Assembly: GCF_033097365.1 (NCBI RefSeq) | Contig: NZ_AP028461.1 | Location: forward strand, 7,750,001 to 7,814,000 | Length of the DNA stretch: 64,000 nucleotides | Direction of reading: 5' to 3' | Source: Actinoplanes sichuanensis | GTDB lineage: Bacteria; Actinomycetota; Actinomycetes; Mycobacteriales; Micromonosporaceae | In this document: piece after piece, positions 9,700 through 19,560 of the stretch | How the letters are laid out: each line of letters begins with the position of its first letter | Position numbering within the stretch: position 1 is the stretch's first letter | Notes under the pieces: model-generated | Told to the model about the DNA's origin: nothing | Databases searched by the model: none | Seen by the model: only the letters and a program-made list of their open reading frames with translations | Program-made: the position numbers and the translations under genes

Positions 9700-9710
9700 T
9701 CACGCCGGGT
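9578..9710. repeat. 53-bp tandem repeat, two full copies plus a deleted copy
   Basis: Two 53-bp units occupy 9605-9657 and 9658-9710, differing only near the end. A 27-bp version at 9578-9604 lacks the internal 26 bp (GGTTACCGGGCACC...). A further partial unit starts at 9711. The copies are nearly identical, which suggests recent expansion. The last copy overlaps the stop end of the 9700-10713 gene, so the gene's C-terminus may be length-variable. Confidence 0.8.
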
Positions 9711-10713
9711 GCCGCGGCTCCGGCTGCTGCTCGGCCCCGCCGAGGACCTGCCCCGGTGAGTCGAGCGTCGGCGCCCCGGGCAGCTCCGAACCCGCTCCAC
9801 CGCCGTTCGAACGGCCCGGCTCCGCCTCACCGGCCGGCGGCGCATATGGCGAGTAGTCGCCAGCCGGCGGCGGGTAAGGCGCGTGGCCGCCGGCCGGCGA
9901 CGGGTGGGCCCCGTTCTCGCGGGCCGGCGGTTGGGGCGGCTGATCGCCGGTCGGCGGCGCATATGGCGAGTAGTCGCCGGCCGATGGCGGGTAGGGCGCG
10001 TGGTCACCGGCCGGCGGGTAGGGCGCGTGGTCGGCGTCGCGCGGCCCGTAGGGCGGGTACAGGTGGTTGGGGCCGTAGCCCGGCTGGGCACCCGGCTGAT
10101 CGAGATCCGGGTCGTTGGACCAGCCGGCCAGCAGCGTCAGCACGACCGCCGCGATGAACGCCGGCACCAGTTTCGGCCCGAGCGACTGCACCTCCGGCGG
10201 CGCCAGATAGGTCGCCCCCTGAGCCGCCGCCTCCCGCCACTCCCGGTAGGCGTCGCGTCCGAGGAACTCGCCCACCAGCGGGGCCACCCAGCGACCGGCC
10301 AGGAAGGCGCCGCCGACGATGCCGAGCAGCAGGAACGGCCCCCGGTCGCGGCGCATCACGAGCCACGAGACGATCGTCACGATCAGCCCGAACCCGAGGC
10401 CGAGCAGCGTGAACCAACCGTCGGCCGCGATGTACTGCTCGGGCGACGGGTCGGTGACCACGATCGAGCTGTCGGCCAGCTTGACCACCGGCACGGTCGG
10501 CGCCAGCCAGCCCCAGAGCAGCCCGAGGAGCACGCCGAGAACCGCGATGGCCACCGCCACGCCCGCGCCGACCGCGAGCGAGCGACGCCACGGCCGGGGA
10601 CGGCCCTCCAACCGGACCCACTGCCGCCAGTCGGTCCGCGCCGGGCCCTCGAAAGGTGCCGGTCCCTGGAGAGGCTGGGACGGGCCGGCCGGCTGCTCGT
10701 TCGGGTACGCCAC
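9700..10713 (-). CDS. DUF2567-like membrane protein with proline/tyrosine-rich tail
   Basis: This 337-residue protein has four hydrophobic helices between residues ~45 and ~200 (SLAVGAGVAVAIAVLGVLLGLLWG is the first). A long cytoplasmic or surface tail follows, rich in Pro, Tyr, Gly and Asp, with repeats such as HAPYPPPAGDYSPYAPP. The membrane part, with its S-S-I-V-V-T-D-P-S-P-E-Q-Y loop, resembles actinobacterial DUF2567 proteins of unknown role. The tail repeats are also visible in the DNA, where a block around 9835-9860 recurs at 9952-9977. It lies 30 bp downstream of dnaE, so it may be cotranscribed. Confidence 0.7.
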   Translation of the reverse strand: MAYPNEQPAGPSQPLQGPAPFEGPARTDWRQWVRLEGRPRPWRRSLAVGAGVAVAIAVLGVLLGLLWGWLAPTVPVVKLADSSIVVTDPSPEQYIAADGWFTLLGLGFGLIVTIVSWLVMRRDRGPFLLLGIVGGAFLAGRWVAPLVGEFLGRDAYREWREAAAQGATYLAPPEVQSLGPKLVPAFIAAVVLTLLAGWSNDPDLDQPGAQPGYGPNHLYPPYGPRDADHAPYPPAGDHAPYPPSAGDYSPYAPPTGDQPPQPPARENGAHPSPAGGHAPYPPPAGDYSPYAPPAGEAEPGRSNGGGAGSELPGAPTLDSPGQVLGGAEQQPEPRHPA

Positions 10714-10743
10714 CCTACGATCCTTCCAGATCCGCCGGGGCCG

Positions 10744-13700
10744 TCAGGCGACGGCCGACGGGCCGAGGATCATCTTCAGATCCGCGCGCAGGGCCGGTGT
10801 CGCCGCGACCCGGACGCCGCCCAGCCGCATCACCGTGGTCCGGCTGCCGTTCTGCAGATGGACGTGCACCTCGGTGTCGCCTGGGTGGCTGACCAGGATC
10901 TCCTTGAGCGAGTCGACCATCGGCGGCGTACACCTGGTGATCGGCATGGTCAGGGTGACCGGCTTGTTGTCCGGGTTGTGGGAGATGTCGGGGATGGACA
11001 TGTCCATCGCCATGATCCGGGCCTGGTCGTCGCGCCTGTCGATGCGCCCCTTGACGACCACGATCGCGTCCTCCGCGATGTACTGCCCGACCAGCTCGTA
11101 CGTATTCGGGAAGAACAGTGCCTCGACCCCGCCGGCCAGGTCCTCCAGGGTGGCCGACGCCCACGAGCGGCCCTGCTTGGTGATCCGCCGCTGGACGCCG
11201 GTGAGGATGCCGGCCAGGGTGACGACCTGGCCGTCCGGGACCGAGCCGTCCTCGTTGAGCGCCGCGATGCTGGTGTCGGCGGCGTTGGCGAGCATCATCT
11301 CCAGGCCGGCGAGTGGGTGGTCGGAGACGTAGAGGCCGAGCATCTCCCGCTCGAAGGCCAACTTGTCGCGCTTGTCCCACTCGCTGTCACCGATCGGCGG
11401 CATGCTGACCGCGGCCGACCCACCGCTACCGGCTTCGTCACCGAACGCCCCGAACAGGTCGAACTGCCCGGCCGCCTCGTTGCGCTTGACGTCCGCGTAC
11501 GCGTCGATGGCCTCGGCGTGCACGGCGAGCAGGCCCTTACGGCTGTGCCCCATCGAGTCGAACGCGCCCGCCTTGATCAGCGATTCGATCGTCCTCTTGT
11601 TGCAGACCACCGCGTCGACCTTGGACAGGAAGTCGTAGAAGTCGTTGTACTCGGATTTCTCCTTGCGGCACCGGACGATCGCCTCGACCACGTTGGCGCC
11701 GACGTTGCGGACCGCGCCCAGGCCGAACCGGATGTCCTTGCCGACCGGGGTGAACGGCCCGGCCGACTGGTTCACGTCGGGCGGCAGCACCTGGATGCCC
11801 ATGCGCCGGCACTCGGCCAGGTACATGGCCATCTTGTCCTTGTCGTCGCCGACACTGGTCAGCAGCCCGGCCATGTACTCGGCCGGGTAGTGCGCCTTCA
11901 GGTAGGCGGTCCAGAAGGACACCAGGCCGTACGCCGCGGAGTGCGCCTTGTTGAACGCGTAGCCGGCGAACGGGACCAGCACGTCCCACACCGCCTGGAT
12001 GGCCTCGTCGGAGTAGCCGTGCTCGCGGCAGCCGTCCCGGAACGGCACGAACTCCTTGTCGAGGATCTCCTTCTTCTTCTTACCCATCGCCCGGCGGAGC
12101 AGGTCGGCCTGGCCGAGGCTGTAGCCGGCCAGGATCTGCGCGGCGCGCTGCACCTGCTCCTGGTAGACGATCAGGCCGTAGGTGGGCTCGAGGATCTCGC
12201 GCAGCGGCTCCTCCAACTCCGGGTGGATCGGGGTGATCTCCTGGAGCTTGTTCTTCCGGAGCGCGTAGTTGGTGTGCGAGTCGACGCCCATCGGGCCGGG
12301 CCGGTAGAGCGCCAGGACGGCGGAGATGTCCTCGAAGTTGTCCGGTTTCATCAGGCGCAGCAGCGAACGCATGGGGCCACCGTCGAGCTGGAACACGCCC
12401 AGGGTGTCGCCGCGGGCCAGCAGCTCATACGCCTTCGGGTCGTCCAGCGGCAGTTTCAGCAGGTCGAGCTTCTGACCGTGGTTGAGCTCGACGTTGCGGT
12501 TCGCGTCGTCGAGGATGGTCAGGTTGCGCAGGCCGAGGAAGTCCATCTTCAGCAGGCCGAGGGTCTCGCAGGTCGGATAGTCGAACTGCGTGATGATCAC
12601 ACCGTCGGTGGCCCGGCGCATGAGCGGGATGTGGTCGATGATCGGCTCGGCGGACATGATGACCCCGGCCGCGTGCACGCCGGTCTGCCGGATCAGGCCC
12701 TCGATGCCGCGGGCGGTGTCGATGACCTTCTTGACGTCCGGGTCGGTCTCGTAGAGCCCGCGGACCTCACCGGCCTCGTTGTACCGCTTGTCTTCTTTGT
12801 TGAAGATGCCGCCGAGGGTGATGCCCTTGCCCATGACATCCGGCGGCATCGCCTTGGTGATCTTGTCGCCGACCGCGAACGGGTAACCCAGCACGCGCGC
12901 CGAGTCCTTGATCGCGGCCTTGGCCTTGATCGTGCCGAATGTGGCGATCTGGGCGACCTTGTCCTCGCCCCACTTCTCGGTGACGTAGCGGATCACCTCG
13001 GCGCGGCGCCGGTCGTCGAAGTCGATGTCGACATCGGGCATCGAGATGCGCTCGGGATTGAGGAACCGCTCGAAGATCAGGCCGTGCGGGATGGGGTCGA
13101 GGTCGGTGATGCCCATGGCGTACGCGATCAGCGAGCCCGCCGCCGAGCCACGGCCCGGGCCGACCGCGATGCCGTTGTCCTTGGCCCACTGGATGAAGTC
13201 GGCGACCACGAGGAAGTACGCCGGGAAGCCCATCGAGATGATGACGCCCAGCTCGTAGTCGGCCTGCTTGACGTGCGTCTCCGGGATGCCGTCCGGGAAC
13301 CGCTTGCGCAGTCCCTCGAATGCCATGTGCCGGAAGTACTCCTCCTCGGTGAAGCCGTCCGGGATCGGGAACCGGGGCATCAGGTTCTTGAACGTGAACA
13401 TCCCCTCGATGTCCACCTTCTCGGCCACCAGCAGGGTGTTGCGGCAGCCCTCCTGCCAAGCCTCGGAGGAGTCGACGGCGCGCATCTGGTCGGCCGACTT
13501 CACGAAGTAACCCGAGCCGTCGAACCGGAACCGGTTGGGGTCGGCCACGTTGCTACCGGTCTGCACGCACAGCAGCACGTCGTGGGCCGCGGACTGCTCC
13601 TCGTGCACGTAGTGCGAGTCGTTGGTGACCAGCGGCGGGATGTTCAGCTTCTTCCCGATCTCCAGCAGGCCGTCGCGGACCCGCCGCTCGATCGACAGAC

Positions 13701-14280
13701 CGTGGTCCATGATCTCCAGGAAGTAGTGCTCCTTACCGAGCGCCTCCTGATACATCGCGGCCGACTTGAGCGCCTCGTCGAAGTGCCCCAGCCGCAGCCG
13801 GGTCTGCACGATGCCGGACGGGCAGCCGGTGGTGCCCATGATGCCCTCGGCGTGCTCCGAGATGATGTCGAAGTCCATCCGCGGGTACTTACCGAGCTGG
13901 CCCTCCATGGAGCCGCGCGAGTTGAGCCGGAACAGGTTCTTCAGGCCCACCGCGTTACGCGCCCACATGGTCATGTGGGTATACGCACCGTTACCGGAGA
14001 CATCGTCCGATTTCTGCTCCGGACGGCCCCACTTGATGCGCTTCTTGTCCAGCCGGGACTCGGGGGCGACATACGCCTCGACGCCGATCACCGGGGTCAC
14101 TCCGGCCGCTTTGGCCTGCGTGTAGAAGTCATACGCGCCGTGCATGTTGCCGTGGTCGGTGATCGCGGCGGCCGGCATACCGAGCCGTTTCGCCTCCGCG
14201 AGAAGTTCCTTGATCCGGGCCGCCCCGTCGAGCATTGAATACTCTGTGTGCACATGCAGGTGCACAAACGAGTCAGACAC
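10744..14280 (-). CDS. dnaE: DNA polymerase III alpha subunit (DnaE1)
   Basis: This is the 1178-residue replicative polymerase catalytic subunit. An N-terminal PHP domain ([16 protein letters not shown], then ITDHGNM) keeps the histidine/aspartate metal motifs, which in actinobacterial DnaE1 support intrinsic 3'-5' proofreading. The polymerase active site has the acidic motif PDVDIDFDD near residue 415. A helix-hairpin-helix region and an OB-fold ([14 protein letters not shown]) lie in the C-terminal third. Start is a GTG ([10 protein letters not shown]). A second, error-prone paralogue, dnaE2, lies at 58.5-61.8 kb. The upstream EspI-like gene ends 59 bp before the start. Confidence 0.98.
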   Translation of the reverse strand: MSDSFVHLHVHTEYSMLDGAARIKELLAEAKRLGMPAAAITDHGNMHGAYDFYTQAKAAGVTPVIGVEAYVAPESRLDKKRIKWGRPEQKSDDVSGNGAYTHMTMWARNAVGLKNLFRLNSRGSMEGQLGKYPRMDFDIISEHAEGIMGTTGCPSGIVQTRLRLGHFDEALKSAAMYQEALGKEHYFLEIMDHGLSIERRVRDGLLEIGKKLNIPPLVTNDSHYVHEEQSAAHDVLLCVQTGSNVADPNRFRFDGSGYFVKSADQMRAVDSSEAWQEGCRNTLLVAEKVDIEGMFTFKNLMPRFPIPDGFTEEEYFRHMAFEGLRKRFPDGIPETHVKQADYELGVIISMGFPAYFLVVADFIQWAKDNGIAVGPGRGSAAGSLIAYAMGITDLDPIPHGLIFERFLNPERISMPDVDIDFDDRRRAEVIRYVTEKWGEDKVAQIATFGTIKAKAAIKDSARVLGYPFAVGDKITKAMPPDVMGKGITLGGIFNKEDKRYNEAGEVRGLYETDPDVKKVIDTARGIEGLIRQTGVHAAGVIMSAEPIIDHIPLMRRATDGVIITQFDYPTCETLGLLKMDFLGLRNLTILDDANRNVELNHGQKLDLLKLPLDDPKAYELLARGDTLGVFQLDGGPMRSLLRLMKPDNFEDISAVLALYRPGPMGVDSHTNYALRKNKLQEITPIHPELEEPLREILEPTYGLIVYQEQVQRAAQILAGYSLGQADLLRRAMGKKKKEILDKEFVPFRDGCREHGYSDEAIQAVWDVLVPFAGYAFNKAHSAAYGLVSFWTAYLKAHYPAEYMAGLLTSVGDDKDKMAMYLAECRRMGIQVLPPDVNQSAGPFTPVGKDIRFGLGAVRNVGANVVEAIVRCRKEKSEYNDFYDFLSKVDAVVCNKRTIESLIKAGAFDSMGHSRKGLLAVHAEAIDAYADVKRNEAAGQFDLFGAFGDEAGSGGSAAVSMPPIGDSEWDKRDKLAFEREMLGLYVSDHPLAGLEMMLANAADTSIAALNEDGSVPDGQVVTLAGILTGVQRRITKQGRSWASATLEDLAGGVEALFFPNTYELVGQYIAEDAIVVVKGRIDRRDDQARIMAMDMSIPDISHNPDNKPVTLTMPITRCTPPMVDSLKEILVSHPGDTEVHVHLQNGSRTTVMRLGGVRVAATPALRADLKMILGPSAVA

Positions 14281-14339
14281 CCAAACCCCCTCTTGGCGAA
14301 AGACAGCCCAGGAAGCCTAGCCCCGGCGTACGACAGAAC

Positions 14340-15896
14340 CTACTCCGCGAAGGGCTCCAACATCACCGACGCCGCGCGCAGCCAGGCCTGCCGGGTCTCC
14401 TGCTGGAGATCGCCGTACTCGATGGAGGAACCGACCTCCAGGGCCGGGTCGTAGGGCACCACGGCGACCGCCCTGGTCCGGGTCGCGAAGTGCCGTTTGA
14501 AGTCCTCCAGGAGCGGCAGGTGGCCCGGCGAGGGGCACGAGATGAGCGTCACGGCGTTGGCCACCATGTCGCCCTGACCGCCCTCCTCCAGCACGTCGAG
14601 CATCCAGTCGGCGGTGAACGCGGCGTCCTCCCGGGGCACCGTGGTGATCACCAGCTGGTCGGCCGACCGCATCACGGTCTGCCAGTTCACGCTCTCCACG
14701 TTGTTGCCGGTGTCGACACAGATCACGTCGTGGGTCCGGCGGAGCAGGTCCATCACCCGACGCACGGTGCCCTGGTCGAGCCGCTGCGCGAACCGTGGGT
14801 TCTCCTCACCGGCGAGCACGTCATACGAACCGTCGGAGGCGTGCCGCAGGTAGGCGTCCAGCTCCTGGAGCAGGGCGTCGCCGTGCAGGGCCTCGATCCG
14901 CATCAGATCGGCCAGCAGGTGTTTTATCGTGCGTGCGTGCCGGGCGCTACCGGCCCGCAGGCCCAGGGTGCCGCGCAGTTCGTTGTCGTCCCACGCGAGG
15001 ACGCCCCGGCCGCGGACGCTGCCGATGGTGGCCGCGGCCAGCACGGTCGCGGTGGTCTTGTGCACGCCGCCCTTCGGGTTGGCGAACGCCAGCACCCGAG
15101 GCTGACCCAGCTTGCGCCGCATCACCGAGACGGCGCGGTCCATCCCGTCCTCGGTCCGGGTCTGACGCCACTCGATCCGGGCGGCCGCCGGGGCCGGGGA
15201 GACCGGCGCGGAGGACCGGCCGGGCGCCTGCTGTGGCGCCTGGACCGGCATCTGGGGCTGCGGCGGCGCGGGAGCCGGCGGGTAGGCCTGCTGCGGCGCA
15301 TACGCCTGGGCGGGCTGGGCGTACCCGTTGGGGGCCGGCGGGGCGTACCCGTTGGCGGGCTGCTGCCCGTAGCCGTTGGGGGCCGGATAGCCGGACCCGT
15401 AGCCGGGCGGCTGCTGGCCCGGCTGCTGCTGGCCCGGTTGGGGAGCGGGCGGCGACGGGGCCGGCTGCTGCGGCTGGGACCGCTGCGACGGCTCGAAGAA
15501 GCTGTGCTGCTCGGGCTCACGCCGGCCCTGCCAGCGGGGGTCGAGTGGGTTGATCGGCCGCTGCGGGACGGCCGGGCGCTGCGGCTCGGCCGGCTGGCGA
15601 TCGAAACCGCCGCCGGACTGCTGGGGTGCCTGCCGCTCGAAACCGCCGCCGGGCTGCTGGGGTGCCTGCCGCGGGTCGAGCGGGTTGACCGGACGGCCCA
15701 CCGACGCCGCACCGCGGGTCGGCAGCTGCTGGCCCCACTGTTGCTGCTGCTGTTGTTGCTGCTGCGGGGGCGTCTCCGGTTGCTTCGGAGCCTCTTCCGG
15801 CTCCTCGGTGCGGCCGTGCCGGGCACGGTCGAGCAGCGCCCGCCAGCGCGGGGCTGGTTCCGCAGGCCGGCCCCAGCCGGTCTCGGTCCCGTCCAC
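14340..15896 (-). CDS. EspI/ParA-like ATPase with Pro/Gln-rich N-terminus
   Basis: In this 518-residue protein, residues 1-~255 are low complexity, rich in Pro, Gln, Ala and Gly, with a run of nine Gln encoded near 15740-15765. Residues ~285-518 form a MinD/ParA-type ATPase: FANPKGGVHKTTATVLAAAT is the deviant Walker A, and VICVDTGNNVESVNW the Walker B region. The layout matches EspI-type proteins associated with type VII secretion and similar actinobacterial ATPases, but no ESX gene is in the window. The Walker A has His where ParA/MinD proteins normally have Gly (KGGVGKT). GAAAGGA precedes the GTG start at good spacing. Confidence 0.8.
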   Translation of the reverse strand: MDGTETGWGRPAEPAPRWRALLDRARHGRTEEPEEAPKQPETPPQQQQQQQQQWGQQLPTRGAASVGRPVNPLDPRQAPQQPGGGFERQAPQQSGGGFDRQPAEPQRPAVPQRPINPLDPRWQGRREPEQHSFFEPSQRSQPQQPAPSPPAPQPGQQQPGQQPPGYGSGYPAPNGYGQQPANGYAPPAPNGYAQPAQAYAPQQAYPPAPAPPQPQMPVQAPQQAPGRSSAPVSPAPAAARIEWRQTRTEDGMDRAVSVMRRKLGQPRVLAFANPKGGVHKTTATVLAAATIGSVRGRGVLAWDDNELRGTLGLRAGSARHARTIKHLLADLMRIEALHGDALLQELDAYLRHASDGSYDVLAGEENPRFAQRLDQGTVRRVMDLLRRTHDVICVDTGNNVESVNWQTVMRSADQLVITTVPREDAAFTADWMLDVLEEGGQGDMVANAVTLISCPSPGHLPLLEDFKRHFATRTRAVAVVPYDPALEVGSSIEYGDLQQETRQAWLRAASVMLEPFAE

Positions 15897-16080
15897 GGCT
15901 CGTCCTTTCTGCGCCTACCCGGCATCTTTCACGGCGATGGTCTCGCTCGCCCCTGACAGGCTACGGATGAGACCTTATTCGGGCCACCGGCCGACCGCCC
16001 ATCCCCCGGTCGTTCTTGATCACATGCTGCCGCGCCGGATGTGTACGAGCCTCCGGCCGAACGTTTCGGGGATGCAAAAC

Positions 16081-17079
16081 CTAACGGCCGGAATCCCCGC
16101 CGGACGCCTCGGGAGTCACTCCCGCACCCTCATGAGCTGGACTCGCGTCCGCTGCCGAGGGTACGGCACCCGAGCCGTCGGAAGGGAATACGGCAGGCGA
16201 GGGTGTCCCGCCTGAATTGTCAGGTGAGGCAGATGTCACATCCACCTCGATCGACGACGGTAACGGTGCGGGCCCCGCTGAGGCAACGCTCACCACCGGG
16301 GATGGCACGGCGGACGGATCGGGCGATGCCACGTCCACCTCCTCCGGCAGCGGCGGGCGGAACTCGGTACGGTCCAGCCGACTGACCTCCGGCGCCGGGT
16401 CCACCACACGCACCCAGGGCCGGGCCGAGATCCCGTCGAGCACGGCGGGCGTGGCGCGTACCACCGCGGCGAAGACGCACTCACAGCCCGCCCGGTAGGC
16501 GGCGGCCTCCTGGGCGGCCACCCGGGCCGCACTCTGGTAGGCCGCCCGCAACCGGGCCTCGGTCCGCCCGTCGCCGTCCAGTTCCCCGCTCAGCCGCTGG
16601 TAGTCGGCCTGCTCCTGGTCACGGACCCGAGCCGCGCCGATCATCCCGGCGGTCACGTCGGCAGGCAGTTCGACCACCGGGATCCGGAGCACCGGAGTGC
16701 GGGCATCCTCCATCGGCACCCGCGTGTACACCTGGGCCACCTGGGCACCGGCGAGCATGCCGGGCAGCCCGTCCGGTGCCGCGTACCGGTTGAAGGCGAC
16801 CAGCGCCCAGGTCTCGGCCGGCGGCCCGCTGTTCAGGCGGGCCAGCTCGTCCTGCGAGGAACGGAGGTAGCCGCTGATCGACTGGCCCTCCACGACGCCC
16901 ACCCGGAGTACGTCGCCGGTCTCCTCACCGGCCGGCAGATCCCGGTCGGCCCAGAAGACCACCAGGACCAGTGCACCGATAGCGGCCAGCGACACTCCGG
17001 TCATGATCTGCAACCGGAGCGCCGCGGCCCCGAATCCGACGAGGACCGCCCGCATACGGGTCGCGGGGCCCACGTTCAC
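16081..17079 (-). CDS. Single-pass membrane protein with Ser/Pro-rich exported tail
   Basis: This 332-residue protein has one strong transmembrane helix at ~25-44 (MTGVSLAAIGALVLVVFW) after a basic N-terminus, so the bulk is expected outside the membrane. Residues ~50-230 look folded, with alpha-helical AARVRDQEQADYQRLSGELD and one C-E-C pair. The last ~95 residues are rich in Ser, Pro, Asp and Gly, typical of a wall-spanning linker. No family is recognised. It follows rluD by 9 bp, so it is the last gene of a dksA-like/lspA/rluD/orf operon. Confidence 0.7.
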   Translation of the reverse strand: MNVGPATRMRAVLVGFGAAALRLQIMTGVSLAAIGALVLVVFWADRDLPAGEETGDVLRVGVVEGQSISGYLRSSQDELARLNSGPPAETWALVAFNRYAAPDGLPGMLAGAQVAQVYTRVPMEDARTPVLRIPVVELPADVTAGMIGAARVRDQEQADYQRLSGELDGDGRTEARLRAAYQSAARVAAQEAAAYRAGCECVFAAVVRATPAVLDGISARPWVRVVDPAPEVSRLDRTEFRPPLPEEVDVASPDPSAVPSPVVSVASAGPAPLPSSIEVDVTSASPDNSGGTPSPAVFPSDGSGAVPSAADASPAHEGAGVTPEASGGDSGR

Positions 17080-17088
17080 TCCCGACGG

Positions 17089-18018
17089 TCAGCCGGCGTC
17101 CTGGAGGACGTCCAGCGCGTGTTTCAGGTCGTCAGGGTAATCGCTGACGAACCGCACCTCTTCATACGTTCGGGGGTGTGCGAATGCCAGTTCCCGAGCG
17201 TGCAGCCACTGCCGGTCCAGTTTGAGCCGGGCGGCCAGGGTGGGATCGGCGCCGTACGCCGTATCACCCACACACGGGTGCCGCATCGCCGACATGTGCA
17301 CCCGGATCTGATGCGTCCGCCCGGTCTCCAGCCGCACGTCGACCAGGCTCGCCGACCGGAACGCCTCGATCGTGTCGTAGTGGGTGACGCTCGGCTTGCC
17401 ACTCGACATGACCGCGAACTTCCAGTCGGCGGTCGGGTGCCGGTCGATCGGCGCGTCGATGGTGCCCCGCAGCGGATCCAGGTGCCCCTGGACCACGGCG
17501 TGGTATCGCTTCTCCACCTCGCGCTCCTTGAAGGCCCGCTTCAGCACGGTGTACGCCTGCTCGCTCTTGGCCACCACCATCAGACCGGTGGTGCCCACGT
17601 CGAGCCGGTGCACCACGCCCTGCCGCTCGGCGGCGCCGCTGGTCGCCACGTTCTGCCCCATGGCGGCCAGCCCGCCGATCACGGTCGGGCCGGTCCAGCC
17701 GGGACTGGGGTGCGCGGCCACACCGACCGGCTTGTCGACCACCACGATGTCGTCGTCGCTGTAGATGATGCCGAGGCCGTGCACCGGCTCGGCCACCACC
17801 GCGGGCGGCGCGACCGGCGACGGGAGGGTGACCTCCAACCAGGAGCCGGCCGTCACCTTCTCCGATTTGAGCCGGGGCACGCCGTCGACGAGCGCGTCAC
17901 CCGACTCGACGAGGGTGGCCGCCGCGGTCCGGGACAGCCCGAAGAGCCGGGAGACGGCCTGGTCGAGCCGCATCCCGTCGAGCCCGTCCGGCACCGGCAG
18001 GGAACGCTGCCCGCTCAT
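17089..18018 (-). CDS. rluD: RluD-family 23S rRNA pseudouridine synthase
   Basis: This 309-residue enzyme has an N-terminal S4 RNA-binding domain ([29 protein letters not shown]) and an RluA/RluD catalytic domain. The catalytic Asp is in [16 protein letters not shown]. Family members modify helix 69 uridines of 23S rRNA; the exact target here is inferred from the name family. Its ATG overlaps the lspA stop by 4 bp, the classic lspA-rluD pairing. Confidence 0.93.
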   Translation of the reverse strand: MSGQRSLPVPDGLDGMRLDQAVSRLFGLSRTAAATLVESGDALVDGVPRLKSEKVTAGSWLEVTLPSPVAPPAVVAEPVHGLGIIYSDDDIVVVDKPVGVAAHPSPGWTGPTVIGGLAAMGQNVATSGAAERQGVVHRLDVGTTGLMVVAKSEQAYTVLKRAFKEREVEKRYHAVVQGHLDPLRGTIDAPIDRHPTADWKFAVMSSGKPSVTHYDTIEAFRSASLVDVRLETGRTHQIRVHMSAMRHPCVGDTAYGADPTLAARLKLDRQWLHARELAFAHPRTYEEVRFVSDYPDDLKHALDVLQDAG

Positions 18019-18539
18019 GCTGTCTCTTCCTTCGCGGGGGCGGTCTTCTTCTCGTTGACCAGGCGTGTGCCGTCGCGCTGCCGGCCGGTCAGCTCCAGCA
18101 GCACGGCCAGGCAGACCCCGACGGTGAGACAGCTGTCGGCGATGTTGAAGACCGCGAACTTCTCCGCGTACGGCGCGAAGAGGCTGATCATGTCGACCAC
18201 GTGACCCTGGAACGGTCCGGGCGCACGGAACAGCCGGTCACCCAGGTTGCCCAGGGCCCCGCCCAGCACCAGGCCGAGGGAGATGCCCCAGGGCACCGAC
18301 CGGAGCCGGGACGCCAGCCACCCGATCACGGCGACCACCACCAGGGTGATCACCGGGAAGATCCAGGTGTAGTCACTGCCGAGACTGAACGCGGCTCCGC
18401 CGTTGCGCATCAGCGACAGATAGATCAGGCCACCGAGGATGCGGACCGGCTCGCCGGGATCCAGGTTCTCCGTGGACAGGTGCTTGACCCACTGGTCGAC
18501 CGCCACGGCGATGCCCGCGGTCGCGGCCAGGATCGCCAC
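18015..18539 (-). CDS. lspA: Lipoprotein signal peptidase II
   Basis: This four-helix membrane aspartyl protease removes lipoprotein signal peptides after diacylglyceryl transfer. The two catalytic Asp motifs are present: [11 protein letters not shown] and [14 protein letters not shown], as is the N-terminal helix with D-Q-W-V-K. The GTG at 18539 gives 174 residues but has no ribosome binding site and leaves a short N-terminus. An in-frame CTG at 18584 adds 15 residues including two Arg before the first helix. GGAGGA lies 6 nt upstream of it, and it overlaps the stop of the zinc-finger gene (CTGA). The longer start may be the real one. The C-terminal tail is charged (KKTAPAKEE). Confidence 0.92.
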   Translation of the reverse strand: MAILAATAGIAVAVDQWVKHLSTENLDPGEPVRILGGLIYLSLMRNGGAAFSLGSDYTWIFPVITLVVVAVIGWLASRLRSVPWGISLGLVLGGALGNLGDRLFRAPGPFQGHVVDMISLFAPYAEKFAVFNIADSCLTVGVCLAVLLELTGRQRDGTRLVNEKKTAPAKEETA

Positions 18540-18580
18540 CGCACGGGGGCTGAACCGTGGGGCGGCCTGTTCGTCGGCGT

Positions 18581-19000
18581 TCAGCGTCGTTCCTCCAACT
18601 GCTTACACGAGACACAGAGCGTGGCGGAGGGGAACGCAGCCAGCCGCTCGACCGGGATCTGGTTGCCACACCGCTCACACCAACCGTAGTTGCCCGACCC
18701 GAGCCGATCGATCGCGCGTTCGACCTGTGTGATCCGCTCGAGCAGAGTGTTGGCCAGCGTGATCTCCTGCTCGCGCTCGAACGTCTTGGTGCCCGTGTCG
18801 GCCTGGTCGTCCCCGGCCGAGTCGGCCAGCCGCTCGCGCTGGAGCTCGGTGATCTCGCTGAGCGCCTGATCGTACTCGGCCTGCAGCTCGCCGAGCCGCG
18901 CGACCAGCGCCTGACGGATCTGCTCGGTCTCCGCCTCGTCACGAACCCGCTCCGCGGCCACGCCGTTCGATCCGGACCGGGTCTCGGTTACCTTGGCCAT
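18581..19000 (-). CDS. DksA/TraR-type zinc finger protein
   Basis: This 139-residue protein has an N-terminal helical region (residues ~25-85, rich in Glu, Gln, Arg) forming the expected coiled coil, and a C-terminal four-cysteine zinc finger, CERCGNQIP...CVSCKQ. DksA-family proteins bind RNA polymerase through the secondary channel. Actinobacterial members next to lspA are common, but whether they act with ppGpp as DksA does is not established from sequence. It is the first gene of the lspA-rluD operon and sits 43 bp after an intrinsic terminator hairpin. Confidence 0.88.
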   Translation of the reverse strand: MAKVTETRSGSNGVAAERVRDEAETEQIRQALVARLGELQAEYDQALSEITELQRERLADSAGDDQADTGTKTFEREQEITLANTLLERITQVERAIDRLGSGNYGWCERCGNQIPVERLAAFPSATLCVSCKQLEERR

Positions 19001-19042
19001 CGTCGCTCCCTCGGCCGCCGTCCGGCGGCGATCAGCGGTCTA

Positions 19043-19073
19043 CAAAAACGGGCGGCCGCTGGGCGGGCCGCCC
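19043..19073 (-). terminator. Intrinsic terminator upstream of the dksA-like gene
   Basis: On the minus strand an 8-bp perfect GC stem (GGGCGGCC / GGCCGCCC at 19050-19073) with an 8-nt loop is followed at once by GTTTTTG. It most simply ends the transcript of the wag31-DUF167 genes. It lies only 43 nt before the next start codon, so an attenuator role is possible. Confidence 0.75.
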
Positions 19074-19261
19074 TATCCCCTGGTCGGTCTGCTTGAACGG
19101 GCACGACCGGGGAAGCGGCCGCGCACTCTGGAGGCTGGCAACGATACGGAACGTGAACTATCACGACAACCCGCCATCACTGCCAGATCCGACAAAACCC
19201 CAGGAAGTGCCCAGTACGCTGCCGGATTAACGAGAATACACCGGACGTGACCCGACGATCA

Positions 19262-19543
19262 CTATGCGTCGTCCCGAAGCTCGGTGAGCCGATCCGCCCA
19301 GGAGTCCGGTGGCGCCGTGACGGTGAACACCTTGTCCCGGCTGGTGGCACCCAGCCGCAGCGACACCTCGCCGGGCCGCACCCCCAGCGCGCCGGCGAGA
19401 GCCTTGCGGACCGCCTCGGTCGCCTTGCCGTCGACCGCGGGCGCACCCACCGCGACGATCAGCGCCGGACCGTGTGGACCCTCGTATCGCCCGCCCACCC
19501 GGGTCCGCCCAGCCCCGGGTCGCACCCGGACCGGCACCGACAC
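19262..19543 (-). CDS. DUF167 / YggU-family protein
   Basis: This 93-residue protein begins at the GTG at 19543 (VSVPVRVRPGAGRT), chosen because the longer frame overlaps the upstream gene. DUF167 hallmarks are the VRVRPGAGRTRVGG strand, VGAPAVDGKATEAVRKALAGALGV and the G-x-x-S-R-D-K motif (LGATSRDKVFTV). The family is small, widespread and without an assigned function. It is the last gene downstream of wag31, 17 nt after the zinc-motif protein gene. Confidence 0.88.
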   Translation of the reverse strand: MSVPVRVRPGAGRTRVGGRYEGPHGPALIVAVGAPAVDGKATEAVRKALAGALGVRPGEVSLRLGATSRDKVFTVTAPPDSWADRLTELRDDA

Positions 19544-19560
19544 CCCGGCCGGCCGGGAGC

